64,000 nt of DNA from Streptomyces sp. NBC_01298 (lineage in GTDB: Bacteria > Actinomycetota > Actinomycetes > Streptomycetales > Streptomycetaceae), in contig NZ_CP108414.1 of the NCBI RefSeq assembly GCF_035978755.1, positions 5,704,001 through 5,768,000 of the forward strand, written 5' to 3'. Below the pieces are notes generated by a model. That model was not told the origin of the DNA, searched no databases, and worked only from the letters and a program-made list of their open reading frames with translations. A program made the translations under genes and the position numbers. Shown here in pieces: positions 42,630-52,613 of the stretch. Every line of letters begins with the position of its first letter. Within the stretch, counting starts at the first letter, position 1.

Positions 42630-42678
42630 GCGTTTAGATGCGTGGGCTGAGTTTCTTATTGACGGGGGAGATGAAGAC

Positions 42679-43047
42679 ATGCCCGGTGGAGGTTTCGTCC
42701 GATTGCCAGGCGGCAGCGTGGTCGTCGCGCTCACGCTGCCCAGACCGTCCGTGGAAGGTGCCGTCGGCGCCGTCAAGGGCGGACTCGTAGGGCGCAGCAC
42801 AGCCGGCGTCGCAGGCGCCGCCGAAGGTGGAAACGTCCGCGTGCTGGTGCACGCGGTGAACCGGGCCCGCGCCCTGACCAGGCTGCGGAACCTCGGACTG
42901 CGCGCCGTCTACCTGCGCGGGAACGCGCAGCCGCCCACGCCGGACGAGATCACCGCCGTCCTGCACCACCCCGACGGCCTGCTCTGGCGCTCCGCCCCGG
43001 ACCGGGCGGCGGAGCTGTGGCACCCGATCAGGGCCCTGCTGGGGTGA
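42679..43047 (+). CDS. Hypothetical protein
   Basis: A 122-residue protein with no recognised domain. It begins with a glycine-rich stretch (MPGGGFVRLPGGS) and a beta strand, then shows RVLVHAVNRARALTRLRNLGLRAVYLRGNAQPPTPDEI, which looks like an alpha/beta fold. The ATG at 42679 has GGGGGAG 9 bases upstream; an upstream in-frame ATG lies inside the terminator. Plausible conserved streptomycete protein without known role. Confidence 0.7.
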   Translation: MPGGGFVRLPGGSVVVALTLPRPSVEGAVGAVKGGLVGRSTAGVAGAAEGGNVRVLVHAVNRARALTRLRNLGLRAVYLRGNAQPPTPDEITAVLHHPDGLLWRSAPDRAAELWHPIRALLG

Positions 43048-43141
43048 CCGGGCGGGGCCGGGCCCCGGGGCGGGGCCGGGCGGCCCCGGTGACGTGGCCG
43101 GGGCCTCAGGCGGGGCCTCAGCCTGGGCCTCAGCCGGGTTC

Positions 43142-43741
43142 TCAGCCGGCCACCACGGGGGTCCCGCTCAGCTCCACCCCGGCTTCCCGGAGCTCCGCCA
43201 GCGCTCGGGTCGTGGTGTGCGGGGCCACGCCTGCGGTCAGGTCCAGCAGCACGTGCGTACGGAACCCCGCGCGGGCCGCGTCCAGGGCGGTGGCCTTCAC
43301 GCAGTGGTCGGTGGCGATGCCGACCACGTCGACCTCGGTGACCTGCCGGTCGCGCAGCCACTCCACGAGCCCGCGGCCGTTCTCGTCCGCGCCCTCGAAA
43401 CCGCTGTACGCGGCCTCGTACGCCCCCTTGTCGAAGACGGCGGCCACGGCCCCCGAGGCGACGGCGGGCGCGAAGTTCGGGTGGAAGCCCACGCCCTCGG
43501 TCCCGGCGACGCAGTGCACCGGCCAGGAGGTCTCGTAGTCCGGCTGGGCCGGGGGGTGCGCGAAGTGGGACCCGGGGTCGACGTGGTGGTCGCGGGTGGC
43601 GACGACGTGCCGGTACCCGGCGGTGGCCTGGCCGATGAGCTCGGTGATGGAGGCGGCGATGTCGGCCCCGCCGGTGACCGCGAGGCTGCCGCCCTCGCAG
43701 AAGTCGTTCTGGACGTCGACGACGATCAGTGCGCGGTGCAT
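43142..43741 (-). CDS. pncA: Nicotinamidase
   Basis: Hydrolyses nicotinamide to nicotinate for NAD salvage. The 199-residue isochorismatase-fold protein has the catalytic triad D9 (IVVDVQNDF), K105 (FDKGAY) and C147 (ATDHCVKA), and the metal site [11 protein letters not shown] (D51, H53, H59). The same organisation is known in mycobacterial PncA. It lies downstream of pncB on the same strand (263 bp apart with a dispersed repeat between), so the two steps of nicotinamide use are genetically linked. Confidence 0.93.
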   Translation of the reverse strand: MHRALIVVDVQNDFCEGGSLAVTGGADIAASITELIGQATAGYRHVVATRDHHVDPGSHFAHPPAQPDYETSWPVHCVAGTEGVGFHPNFAPAVASGAVAAVFDKGAYEAAYSGFEGADENGRGLVEWLRDRQVTEVDVVGIATDHCVKATALDAARAGFRTHVLLDLTAGVAPHTTTRALAELREAGVELSGTPVVAG

Positions 43742-43910
43742 GTCCGGTGCCCTTCGGTTGGGTGTTCTTGTGGGGCGGAGTGGTCCTGGCGAGACGGCGC
43801 GGGGCCCTGCGGGGCCTTTCCCCCACCCCGCCCCTTCCCGAAACTGGGGCTCCGCCCCAGGCCCGCGAGGCGCGCACGCGCAGGCCGGGCCGCAGGCCGG
43901 GCCTCAGCCG

Positions 43911-43960
43911 AATCCAGCCCCGCCGGCGTTTGAGGCGCGGGGTCTGGGGCGGAGCCCCAG
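43911..43960. repeat. Dispersed intergenic repeat, copy 2
   Basis: Carries the 13-mer CCGGCGTTTGAGG (43923-43935) within CCAGCCC...GGGGTCTGGGGCGGAG, followed by GGAGCCCCAGGGGCC. It sits in the gap between pncB and pncA (43742-44004), which holds no gene. Confidence 0.75.
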
Positions 43961-44004
43961 GGGCCCCGGCTGCGCCGGGTTCGCGGCCCGGCCCCGCCCC
44001 GGCG

Positions 44005-45333
44005 CTACGCGTACTCGGTCGGGATCACGGCCTCGCCGCGGGACAGCTGCGTGGCCGACAGGGGCAGGCCCGCCAGGACCTCGCGGTGGCGGTCCCGGGC
44101 CGTCTCCAGGGACTCGCGGGCCACGACCTCGCCGCCCTTGACCAGCTCCACGAGCAGCTGCCTGTCCGCCAGCGCGGCCGGCACCGGCCCGGTGCCGAGG
44201 ACCTCCGCCTCCGCGATCCCCTCGGAGTCGGCCCGCCGGGCCGCCCACTTGCGTCCCCCGACGGAGGTCTTGCCGCCGGAGGACTTCTTCGCCACCGACA
44301 CCAGCGGCGCCTTCGGGTCGGCCGAGGCCGCCCGCGCCACCAGCTTGTAGACCATCGAGCACGTCGGGTGCCCGCTGCCCGTCACCAGCTGGGTGCCGAC
44401 CCCGTACGCGTCCACCGGAGCGGCCGCCAGCGAGGCGATCGCGTACTCGTCCAGGTCCGAGGTCACCACGATCTTCGTCCCCGTGGCCCCCAGCTCGTCG
44501 AGCTGCTGCCGCACCCGGTGCGCGACCAGCAGCAGGTCCCCGGAGTCGATGCGGACGGCGCCCAGGTCCGTCCCGGCGACCTCCACGGCCGTGCGGACCG
44601 CCTCCGCGACGTCGTAGGTGTCCACCAGCAGCGTGGTGGAGCCGCCCAGCGAGGCGACCTGGGCGGTGAAGGCGTCCCGCTCGCTGTCGTGCAGCAGGGT
44701 GAAGGCGTGGGCGCTGGTGCCGACCGTCGGGATCCCGTACCGGAATCCGGCCGCCAGGTCCGAGGTCGAGGTGAAACCGCCGACGTACGCGGCGCGCGCC
44801 GAGGCGACGGCCGCCAGCTCGTGCGTGCGCCGGGCGCCCATCTCGATCAGCGGCCGGCCGCCGGCGGCCGAGGACATCCGGGAGGCGGCCGCGGCGATCG
44901 CGGAGTCGTGGTTGAGGATCGACAGGATCACGGTCTCCAGCAGCACGCACTCGGCGAAGCTGCCCTCGACGCGCAGGACCGGGGAGCCGGGGAAGTAGAC
45001 CTCGCCCTCCGGGTAGCCCCAGATGTCTCCGGAGAAGCGGTACGAGGCGAGCCAGTCGAGGGTGCGGGCGTCGACGACGCCGCGCTCGCGCAGGAACTCC
45101 AGTACGGCGCCGTCGAAGCGGAAGTTCTCCACCGCGTCGAGCACCCGGCCGGTCCCCGCGATCACTCCGTAGCGGCGCCCCTCGGGGAGCCGGCGGGTGA
45201 ACACCTCGAAGACCGAGCGGCGGTCGGCCGTGCCGCTGGCCAGCGCGGCCTGCAGCATCGTGAGCTCGTAATGGTCCGTGAAGAGCGCTGTCGACGGCAC
45301 GTCCACCGGCAGGCCCAGGTCCGCAGGGTTCAT
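44005..45333 (-). CDS. pncB: Nicotinate phosphoribosyltransferase
   Basis: Converts nicotinate and PRPP to nicotinate mononucleotide, the entry step of NAD salvage. The 442-residue protein begins [15 protein letters not shown] and has the conserved [23 protein letters not shown] and [12 protein letters not shown] segments, with a PRPP-binding RIDSGDL region. ATG 45333 was chosen because the frame upstream runs into clpS antisense. A perfect palindrome (45351-45375) starts 18 bp before the gene. pncA follows downstream. Confidence 0.94.
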   Translation of the reverse strand: MNPADLGLPVDVPSTALFTDHYELTMLQAALASGTADRRSVFEVFTRRLPEGRRYGVIAGTGRVLDAVENFRFDGAVLEFLRERGVVDARTLDWLASYRFSGDIWGYPEGEVYFPGSPVLRVEGSFAECVLLETVILSILNHDSAIAAAASRMSSAAGGRPLIEMGARRTHELAAVASARAAYVGGFTSTSDLAAGFRYGIPTVGTSAHAFTLLHDSERDAFTAQVASLGGSTTLLVDTYDVAEAVRTAVEVAGTDLGAVRIDSGDLLLVAHRVRQQLDELGATGTKIVVTSDLDEYAIASLAAAPVDAYGVGTQLVTGSGHPTCSMVYKLVARAASADPKAPLVSVAKKSSGGKTSVGGRKWAARRADSEGIAEAEVLGTGPVPAALADRQLLVELVKGGEVVARESLETARDRHREVLAGLPLSATQLSRGEAVIPTEYA

Positions 45334-45350
45334 GTGACGGATGCTAGCGC

Positions 45351-45375
45351 ACATCTCGTCAGAGTGACGAGATGT
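45351..45375. promoter_or_regulatory. Perfect 11-bp inverted repeat between pncB and clpS
   Basis: ACATCTCGTCA (45351-45361) and TGACGAGATGT (45365-45375) are exact reverse complements with spacer GAG. Centred 30 bp before pncB and 52 bp before clpS, divergently placed, it is well suited as an operator for one or both. It matches no operator I can name (not dre, not the ClgR GTTCGC site). Confidence 0.65.
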
Positions 45376-45414
45376 AGGGGCCCGTTTGTGCGACGGGCCC
45401 CTGTCAGTGGCAGC

Positions 45415-45729
45415 ATGGGACAAGTGAGTGTTGCTCCCATTGAGATCGAACGCACCGAATCCGCCGAAGAGACCTTCGCGGTCCCCGAACCCGACGTCCC
45501 GTGGGTGACCCTGGTGCACAACGACCCGGTCAACCTCATGAGCTACGTGACGTACGTGTTCCAGGCGTACTTCGGCTACTCCAAGGACAAGGCGAACAAG
45601 CTGATGATGGACGTCCACCACAAGGGTCGGGCGGTCGTCTCCAGCGGCAGCCGCGAGGAGATGGAACGGGACGTGCAGGCCATGCACGGCTACGGCCTCT
45701 GGGCGACCATGTCCCAGGACCGCAACTGA
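45415..45729 (+). CDS. clpS: ATP-dependent Clp protease adaptor ClpS
   Basis: Adaptor that delivers N-degron substrates to ClpAP/ClpCP. A 104-residue protein: flexible N-terminus, then [22 protein letters not shown], which holds the N-degron pocket, and [26 protein letters not shown] 45415 has no clear ribosome-binding site. GTG 45424 (SVAPIEIER) is a plausible alternative start. The gene overlaps the DUF2017 start by one base. Confidence 0.93.
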   Translation: MGQVSVAPIEIERTESAEETFAVPEPDVPWVTLVHNDPVNLMSYVTYVFQAYFGYSKDKANKLMMDVHHKGRAVVSSGSREEMERDVQAMHGYGLWATMSQDRN

Positions 45730-46343
45730 TGGGCGGCGTCTTCGAACCCCTGAAGGCCGGCGGGGCCGCCATCGCGCTGGACGAGATCGAGATCTCGATC
45801 CTGCGCTCCCTGGCCGTACAGCTGCTGGAGCTCATCGGACCCGGCGAGCCGGAGCCCGAGCCGGACGCCGACCCGCTGGCCGCGCTCTTCGCCGCCTCCG
45901 ACGGCCCCACCGAGCCCCCCTCCGACCCGGCCCTGGCCCGGCTCTTCCCCGACGCCTACGGCGGCCCGGAGACCCCGGCGAACGCCGACACGGAGGAGCT
46001 GCGGGCCCACTCGGCCGAGTTCCGCCGCTTCACCGAGAACGACCTGCGCACCCGCAAGCGGGAGGACGCGCTGGCCGTCGTACGGAGCCTGGACGGGCTG
46101 AGCCCCGCGGGCGACGGCGCGGCCGTCCTGGAGGTCGACGGGGAGCTGCGCCTGCGCTGGCTGGGCGCCCTGAACGACCTGCGGCTCACCATCGCGGCCC
46201 GCCTCGACATCACGGAGGACGACGAGAGCGCGGTGCTGTTCCGGCTCCCGGACGACGACCCGCGCAAGCCGATGGTGATGGCCTACCTCTGGCTCGGCGG
46301 TCTCCAGGAGACCTTGATCGAGACGCTCGCCGGGACCCTCTGA
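45729..46343 (+). CDS. DUF2017 family protein
   Basis: A 204-residue acidic, mostly helical protein of the actinobacterial DUF2017 family, always near clpS as I recall. Conserved-looking parts: LDEIEISILRSLAVQLLELIG at the start, LARLFPDAY, and the C-terminal LRWLGALNDLRLTIAARL and AYLWLGGLQETLIETL. Function unknown; coupling to clpS (TGATG overlap) suggests a role in regulated proteolysis. Confidence 0.85.
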   Translation: MGGVFEPLKAGGAAIALDEIEISILRSLAVQLLELIGPGEPEPEPDADPLAALFAASDGPTEPPSDPALARLFPDAYGGPETPANADTEELRAHSAEFRRFTENDLRTRKREDALAVVRSLDGLSPAGDGAAVLEVDGELRLRWLGALNDLRLTIAARLDITEDDESAVLFRLPDDDPRKPMVMAYLWLGGLQETLIETLAGTL

Positions 46344-46444
46344 GGGACCGCCCGTGGAACCTCCGGGGGTACCTCCCGGGGAACCCTCTGAAGATCCTCA
46401 AGTACGTCCGCCGTTCGCTCAGCGGACGCTCAAATCCGGATAAC

Positions 46445-46475
46445 GATCAGATCACCACGATGTGGTGATCTGATC
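46445..46475. promoter_or_regulatory. Perfect 14-bp inverted repeat upstream of permease
   Basis: GATCAGATCACCAC (46445-46458) and GTGGTGATCTGATC (46462-46475) pair perfectly around GAT. The block is AT-rich compared with its surroundings. It is followed after 4 bases by a classical terminator hairpin. It may be part of a tandem DUF2017 terminator or an operator of the permease gene 236 bp away. Confidence 0.6.
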
Positions 46476-46479
46476 CATT

Positions 46480-46504
46480 TCAGGACCTCTGTCCTGATTT
46501 TTTT
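46480..46504 (+). terminator. U-tract terminator after clpS-DUF2017
   Basis: TCAGGAC (46480-46486) pairs with GTCCTGA (46491-46497) and is followed by seven T. It is the only classical intrinsic terminator with a long U-tract noticed in this window. Confidence 0.8.
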
Positions 46505-46710
46505 ATGCCCTGCGTCACATTTTCCGCCCTCTCGCACCGGTAAGCACGTGATAAATCTTCACGACCGCCGACGGGGCGCCACCCATGCCCCCCGGCCTGC
46601 TTGAACCGGCTGACCGCCGGCGTGCAACTCCATCCGTATCCGGGGGGATCGAGGACCCGATCCGCTGCCAGTCATGGCGCGGGTCGGCGTGGAGAAAGGC
46701 GCACCAAGAC

Positions 46711-48132
46711 ATGACCTCCGTACAGGTCGACGAGCAGCAGCACGACACGGGCGAGGGCGACGGCTACCACCGCGCACTCGGAGCCCGCCAGATCCAGATG
46801 ATCGCGATCGGCGGCGCCATCGGCACCGGCCTCTTCCTGGGCGCCGGCAAGGCCATCTCCAAGGCCGGCCCCAGCCTGATCCTGGCCTACGCCATCGCGG
46901 GCCTGGTCATCTTCTTCATCATGCGGGCGCTGGGCGAACTGCTCATGTACCGCCCGGTGTCCGGCTCCTTCTCGGACTACGCCCGGGAGTTCCTCGGCCC
47001 CTTCTGGGGGTACGTGACCGGCTGGACCTACTGGCTCTTCTGGGTGGTCACCGGCATCACCGAAGTCACCGCCGCGGCGCAGTACATGTCGTACTGGACC
47101 CATGACGGCTTCCCGCAATGGGCGTACGCGCTGATCTTCACCGTCATCCTCTACGGCGCCAACCTGATCTCCGTGAAGCTCTTCGGCGAGCTGGAGTTCT
47201 GGTTCTCCATGGTCAAGGTCACCGCCATCGTCGGCATGATCCTGATCTGCGCCGGCATCCTCACCATCGGCTTCTCCGACGCGGCCGACACCGCCACCGT
47301 CTCCAACCTGTGGAACGACGGCGGCTTCTTCCCCAAGGGCCTCGGCGGCACGCTGATGACCCTGCAGATCGTGATGTTCGCCTTCCTCGCCGTCGAACTG
47401 GTCGGCGTCACCGCCGGCGAGTCCAAGGACCCCGAGAAGACCCTGCCCAAGGCCATCAACACCGTGCCGTGGCGCATCGCCGTCTTCTACGTCGGCGCGC
47501 TCATCATGATCCTGTCGGTCGTCCCGTGGCACGAGTTCCAGCCCGGCGTCAGCCCCTTCGTCGCCGCCTTCGAGAAGATGGGCCTCGGCGTCGGCGCCGC
47601 GATCGTCAACTTCGTCGTCCTGACCGCGGCCCTTTCCTCCTGCAACTCGGGCATGTACTCCACCGGCCGCATGCTGCGCGACCTCGCCCTCAACGGCCAG
47701 GGCCCGAAGTTCTTCACCAAGCTCACCAAGAGCGGCACCCCGCTGGTCGGCACCACCTTCTCCGCCGCGCTGATGCTGGTGGGCGTCTGGATCAACTACG
47801 TCGCCCCGGGCAAGGCCTTCGACTACGTCGTCTCCTTCGCCACCATCTCCGGCATGTGGGCCTGGATCATGATCCTGGTCTGCCAGATCCGCTACCGCGC
47901 CGCCTCCGACCGCGGCGACCTCCCCGCGTCCCCGTTCCGCGCCCCCGGCGCCCCGTTCACGAGCTACTTCGCCCTGGCCTTCATCGGCATGGTCATCGTG
48001 ATGATGGGCATCGACAAGGACGCCCGGGTCTCGCTCTACTGCGCCCCCCTGTGGGGTCTGCTGCTCGGCGTCTCCTACCTGGTGATGAAGTCCCGCGACC
48101 CGCGCGGCGCGGCCTTCACCAAGGCCTCGTAG
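46711..48132 (+). CDS. Amino-acid permease (APC superfamily, GABA/proline-type)
   Basis: A 473-residue, 12-helix amino acid/proton symporter of the AAT family. The signature first helix is RQIQMIAIGGAIGTGLFLGAGKAI. Further helices include the AELLMYRPVSGSFSDYAREF loop and the ELVGVTAGESKDPEKTLPKAIN loop. The substrate may be GABA, asparagine or an aromatic amino acid; sequence alone does not decide. ATG 46711 after GGAGAAAGG; upstream in-frame residues are not conserved. Confidence 0.9.
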   Translation: MTSVQVDEQQHDTGEGDGYHRALGARQIQMIAIGGAIGTGLFLGAGKAISKAGPSLILAYAIAGLVIFFIMRALGELLMYRPVSGSFSDYAREFLGPFWGYVTGWTYWLFWVVTGITEVTAAAQYMSYWTHDGFPQWAYALIFTVILYGANLISVKLFGELEFWFSMVKVTAIVGMILICAGILTIGFSDAADTATVSNLWNDGGFFPKGLGGTLMTLQIVMFAFLAVELVGVTAGESKDPEKTLPKAINTVPWRIAVFYVGALIMILSVVPWHEFQPGVSPFVAAFEKMGLGVGAAIVNFVVLTAALSSCNSGMYSTGRMLRDLALNGQGPKFFTKLTKSGTPLVGTTFSAALMLVGVWINYVAPGKAFDYVVSFATISGMWAWIMILVCQIRYRAASDRGDLPASPFRAPGAPFTSYFALAFIGMVIVMMGIDKDARVSLYCAPLWGLLLGVSYLVMKSRDPRGAAFTKAS

Positions 48133-48307
48133 CGCCTCCAAGGCCTCGTAAGGCCTCCACGAACCGCGGGTCCCGGCCGCCTGTCACGGGCGGGAACCGC
48201 GCGGCATTCGGGCGCGATCCCTTGTGAACGGCGGATCGTGTCCACCATCCGGGCCGTCCCGTACCAGTCCTCGGTACGGGAGGGCCCGTCTGCTTATCCT
48301 GTCGCTC

Positions 48308-48730
48308 ATGCTGACCATCACCCAGGACCTGTACGACCAGATCGTCGCGCACGCCCGTCAGGACCACCCCGACGAGGCCTGCGGCGTGGTGGCCGGCCCG
48401 GCCGGCACGGACCGCCCCGAGCGGTTCGTACCGATGCTGAACGCGGCCCGGTCGCCCACGTTCTACGAGTTCGACTCCAAGGACCTGCTGAAGCTGTACC
48501 GCGAGCTGGACGACCGGGACGAGGAGCCCGTCGTCGTCTACCACTCGCACACCGCCACCGAGGCCTACCCCTCGCGCACGGACGTCACGTACGCGAACGA
48601 GCCCGGAGCGCACTACGTCCTGGTCTCCACGGCGGACAAGGACGGCCTCGGGGAGTTCCAGTTCCGGTCGTACCGGATCGTCGAAGGCGTGATCACGGAG
48701 GAAGAAGTGCAGGTCGTAGCGGCCTACTGA
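48308..48730 (+). CDS. mec: JAMM metalloprotease Mec-like (M67)
   Basis: A 140-residue JAB1/MPN+ zinc protease. Catalytic residues: E23 (DEACGVV), H79 and H81 (YHSHTAT), S89 and D92 (PSRTD). In Mycobacterium tuberculosis the orthologous Mec releases cysteine from the CysO-cysteine adduct made by CysM; the same three genes are clustered here. The extra role of trimming CysO is suggested by CysO ending in GGSK. ATG 48308. The leader peptide and cysO follow within 300 bp. Confidence 0.9.
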   Translation: MLTITQDLYDQIVAHARQDHPDEACGVVAGPAGTDRPERFVPMLNAARSPTFYEFDSKDLLKLYRELDDRDEEPVVVYHSHTATEAYPSRTDVTYANEPGAHYVLVSTADKDGLGEFQFRSYRIVEGVITEEEVQVVAAY

Positions 48731-48829
48731 GGCACCCCCACAGGGCTACTTCTCAGTATGTGAGCGAGATCCGTCCACGATGCGGGATCACACTCCAAAC
48801 CAGGGACCGGGAATCGTTAACATGACCGC

Positions 48830-50264
<1,435 letters not shown>

Positions 50265-50476
50265 CCCGCACCTCCTTCTCAACGCGTCGCTCGCACCGCT
50301 GCGCGGGCTTCGCGGCGCTGCGCCGGACTCCGTCCGGCGGTGGCGGGTCGGCGGTGCCGCCACTGCGGTCTCGGCGTGGGGCTGGTGGGCGGGTGCGGGT
50401 GGGTTGGCCCTGCGGGGCTGGGTCCCCTACCCGCCCTTCGCCCGTTCCCCGGGGCTGCGCCCCGGACCCCGGCCAC

Positions 50477-50609
50477 GTGCGGCGCCGTTGCCGGGGGGCT
50501 GGGGATATCCAGCCTCGCCGGCGTTTGAGGCGCGGGGTCTGGGGCGGAGCCCCAGGGGGTCCGGGCGCAGCCCGGGGCCTGTTCCTTTCAGCCCGTCCGG
50601 CGTTTGAGG
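50477..50609. repeat. Dispersed intergenic repeats, copies 3 and 4
   Basis: Two copies of CCGGCGTTTGAGG (50518-50530, 50597-50609) and the 20-mer shared with copy 1 at 50477-50496. They lie in the 484-bp gap 50265-50748, which holds no gene. The rest of the gap is G/C-rich with CGGGGC runs. Confidence 0.75.
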
Positions 50610-50748
50610 ACCGGGTCCGGGCTGGCCCGGGGAACGGTGGAAGGGTGGGTAGGGGACAGCCCCGCAGGGCCTCCACCCGCACTCGCCCGCCGGGCACCGC
50701 GCCGGGGCGGCAGGGCCGAGCGCCCCGACCGGCCACCGCCGGACGGCG

Positions 50749-51105
50749 TTAAGAAGGCGGCCCCGCCAACAGTGCGGCCAGCACCCCCGCATGGCTGCCC
50801 CCCGGATCCTTGACGGCAGTCAGCAGCGTGACCGGCCCGGCCGCGGCCACGGCCCGCAGCCGGGCCAGTTCGGCCACGGCCTCCTCCCCGCGGAGCTACG
50901 CCCCGTACCGCTCCCGGAACTCCGCCACAGACCCGCCCCCGTGAAACCACTTCCGCAGCTCCCCCGACGGGGCGACCGCCTTCGCCCACTCGTCGACCCC
51001 CGCCGCCTCCTTCGAGAGCCCCCGCGGCCACAGCCGGTCCACGAGCACCCGGACCCCGTCCAGCTCCGGGTCCGGGGGATCGTAGACCCGCTTCAGCCGG
51101 ACGAC
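50749..51105 (-). pseudogene. DUF488 family gene broken by an in-frame amber codon
   Basis: The minus-strand frame reads VRLKRVYDPPDPELDGVRVLVDRLWPRG at the start (DUF488). After about 69 codons a TAG (50896-50898) follows FRERYGA. In the same frame the family continues (VAELARLRAVAAAGPVTLLTAVKDPGGSHAGVLAALL) to TAA 50749-50751. Single-base reversal of TAG to GAG restores a Glu that fits the A-E-L pattern. The first codon at 51105 is GTC and no ATG or GTG fits nearby, so the start is decayed too. It overlaps the preceding gene's stop by 13 bases. No function is expected unless amber readthrough occurs. Confidence 0.75.
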
Positions 51106-51527
51106 CCCGGCGCCCCGGGCCCCGGCCCCCCGAGCCCCTTCACCTCGTCCCACACCGCCGGATCCACCGCCCCCAGCGGCCGCGCCCTCGCGAACTCCCA
51201 CACCGACACCTCCACCGCCCGGTCCGCCTCCAGGAACGCGCCCCGCGCCCCCACCACCCCCGGCGGCAGCGGGATCACCCCGGCGCGCCGGTCGTCGTAC
51301 TTCCCGGTGATCCGCGCGATCCGCGCCCGGTGGCCCCGTACGCCCAGCACCAGGACGGGCCGCCCGTCCTCCAGGGACCACAGCTCGCCGGCCTCCGGCC
51401 GCGGCAGCGGGCCCGGTCCGTGCGGCGGATCCGCGGCCCGCCGCAGCGGCCGCGCCCGCCGGGGGAGGAGCACCAGCAGGATCACGACCACCACGGCGGC
51501 GACCGCCGGCCACCAGGACGTGTCCAT
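51093..51527 (-). CDS. Membrane-anchored PemK/MazF-like protein
   Basis: A 144-residue protein. An N-terminal membrane helix (SWWPAVAAVVVVILLVLLP) is followed by basic residues and a PemK/MazF-like beta barrel: ELWSLEDGRPVLVLGVRGHRARIARITGKYDDRRAGVIPLPPG, then SVWEFARARPLG and DPAVWDEV. It resembles membrane-tethered PemK-type proteins that I recall in other streptomycetes. No antitoxin gene is adjacent. ATG 51527. A nuclease role is uncertain because membrane anchoring is unusual for RNases of this family. Confidence 0.72.
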   Translation of the reverse strand: MDTSWWPAVAAVVVVILLVLLPRRARPLRRAADPPHGPGPLPRPEAGELWSLEDGRPVLVLGVRGHRARIARITGKYDDRRAGVIPLPPGVVGARGAFLEADRAVEVSVWEFARARPLGAVDPAVWDEVKGLGGPGPGAPGSSG

Positions 51528-51765
51528 ACTCCGACCGTAGTCCTGCCCGACGCCCCCGGCACGGCAGCGGCACACCCACCGCGCCGCGCCACACCGCGCC
51601 CGCACGGCAACCCGGGTCCGCCCCGTCGCTCCCCCGGGTGACAGCTCAGGTGATTCGCCCCACAACGGCCTGCCGCGGAGGAGCGACCGGACCTTTCGCG
51701 CCTTACGCTCGACCCACGCACGGCCCGCATTCCGTCCACGGACCGTCCACGGAGGTTCACGCTCC

Positions 51766-52518
51766 ATGAAGCTCACCGTCGTCGGCTGTTCGGGGTCGTT
51801 CCCGTCCGCGGAATCGGCCTGTTCGAGCTACCTCGTCGAGGCCGACGGCTTCCGGCTGCTCCTCGACATGGGCAACGGCTCCCTCGGCGAGCTCCAGCGC
51901 CACATCGGGCTCTACGACCTCGACGCGATCTTCCTCAGCCACCTGCACGCCGATCACTGCATCGACATGTGCGCGTACTTCGTCGCCCGCTTCTACCGCC
52001 ACGAGGGCGGCCGCTGCGGCACCATCCCCGTCTACGGCCCCGAGGGCACCGAGAAGCGGCTGTCCACCGCCTACGAGGACGTCCCCGACGAGCGTTCCAT
52101 GAGCGAGGTCTTCGACTTCCGGACCCTGAAGTCCGGCACCTTCGAGATCGGCCCGTTCCAGGTCCGCACCGAGAAGGTCTGCCACCCGGTCGAGTCCTAC
52201 GGGATCCGCGTCGAGCACGGCGGCCGCTCCCTGACGTACTCCGGCGACACCGGTGTCTGCCGCGAGCTGGGCCTGCTCACCGAGGACACCGACCTCTTCC
52301 TGTGCGAGGCCTCCTTCACGCACGGCAAGGAGGACATCCCGGACCTCCACCTCAACGGGCGCGAGGCCGGGGAGTTCGCCCGCGCCGGCCGCGCCGGCCG
52401 GCTCGTCCTGACCCACATCCCGCCGTGGACGGACGCCGAACGCAACCTGGCGGACGCCCGCGCCGTCTACGACGGCCCGGTGGAGCTGGCGTACACGGGC
52501 GCGGTGTACGAGGTCTGA
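51766..52518 (+). CDS. MBL-fold metallo-hydrolase
   Basis: A 250-residue metallo-beta-lactamase-fold hydrolase of the RNase Z/ElaC-like cytosolic group. It has the start LTVVGCSGSFPS, the metal motif HLHADHCID (H-x-H-x-D-H), a later metal histidine in KVCHPVESYGIRVEH, the DTGVCREL aspartate and the last histidine in VLTHIPPW. Substrate unknown. ATG 51766; the start region overlaps the divergent PemK gene's upstream sequence but not the gene. A strong terminator follows. Confidence 0.88.
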   Translation: MKLTVVGCSGSFPSAESACSSYLVEADGFRLLLDMGNGSLGELQRHIGLYDLDAIFLSHLHADHCIDMCAYFVARFYRHEGGRCGTIPVYGPEGTEKRLSTAYEDVPDERSMSEVFDFRTLKSGTFEIGPFQVRTEKVCHPVESYGIRVEHGGRSLTYSGDTGVCRELGLLTEDTDLFLCEASFTHGKEDIPDLHLNGREAGEFARAGRAGRLVLTHIPPWTDAERNLADARAVYDGPVELAYTGAVYEV

Positions 52519-52550
52519 GCCGGGCTTCTGCGCACGCAGGTCGCAGGTAC

Positions 52551-52594
52551 GGAAAAGCCCCCGCCCTCCCTTCCGGGAGAGCGGGGGCTTTTCC
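52551..52594. terminator. Terminator between MBL gene and nagE2
   Basis: GGAAAAGCCCCCGC (52551-52564) pairs with GCGGGGGCTTTTCC (52581-52594), extended by inner pairs. It serves the convergent MBL and nagE2 transcripts. Confidence 0.9.
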
Positions 52595-52613
52595 GTGGTG
52601 TGGGGCGGGAGAC

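Noticed and set aside
43017..43538. A plus-strand frame over the nicotinamidase gene
   Set aside because: The minus strand has the full D/K/C triad; the plus frame is Thr/Ser/Arg-rich shadow.
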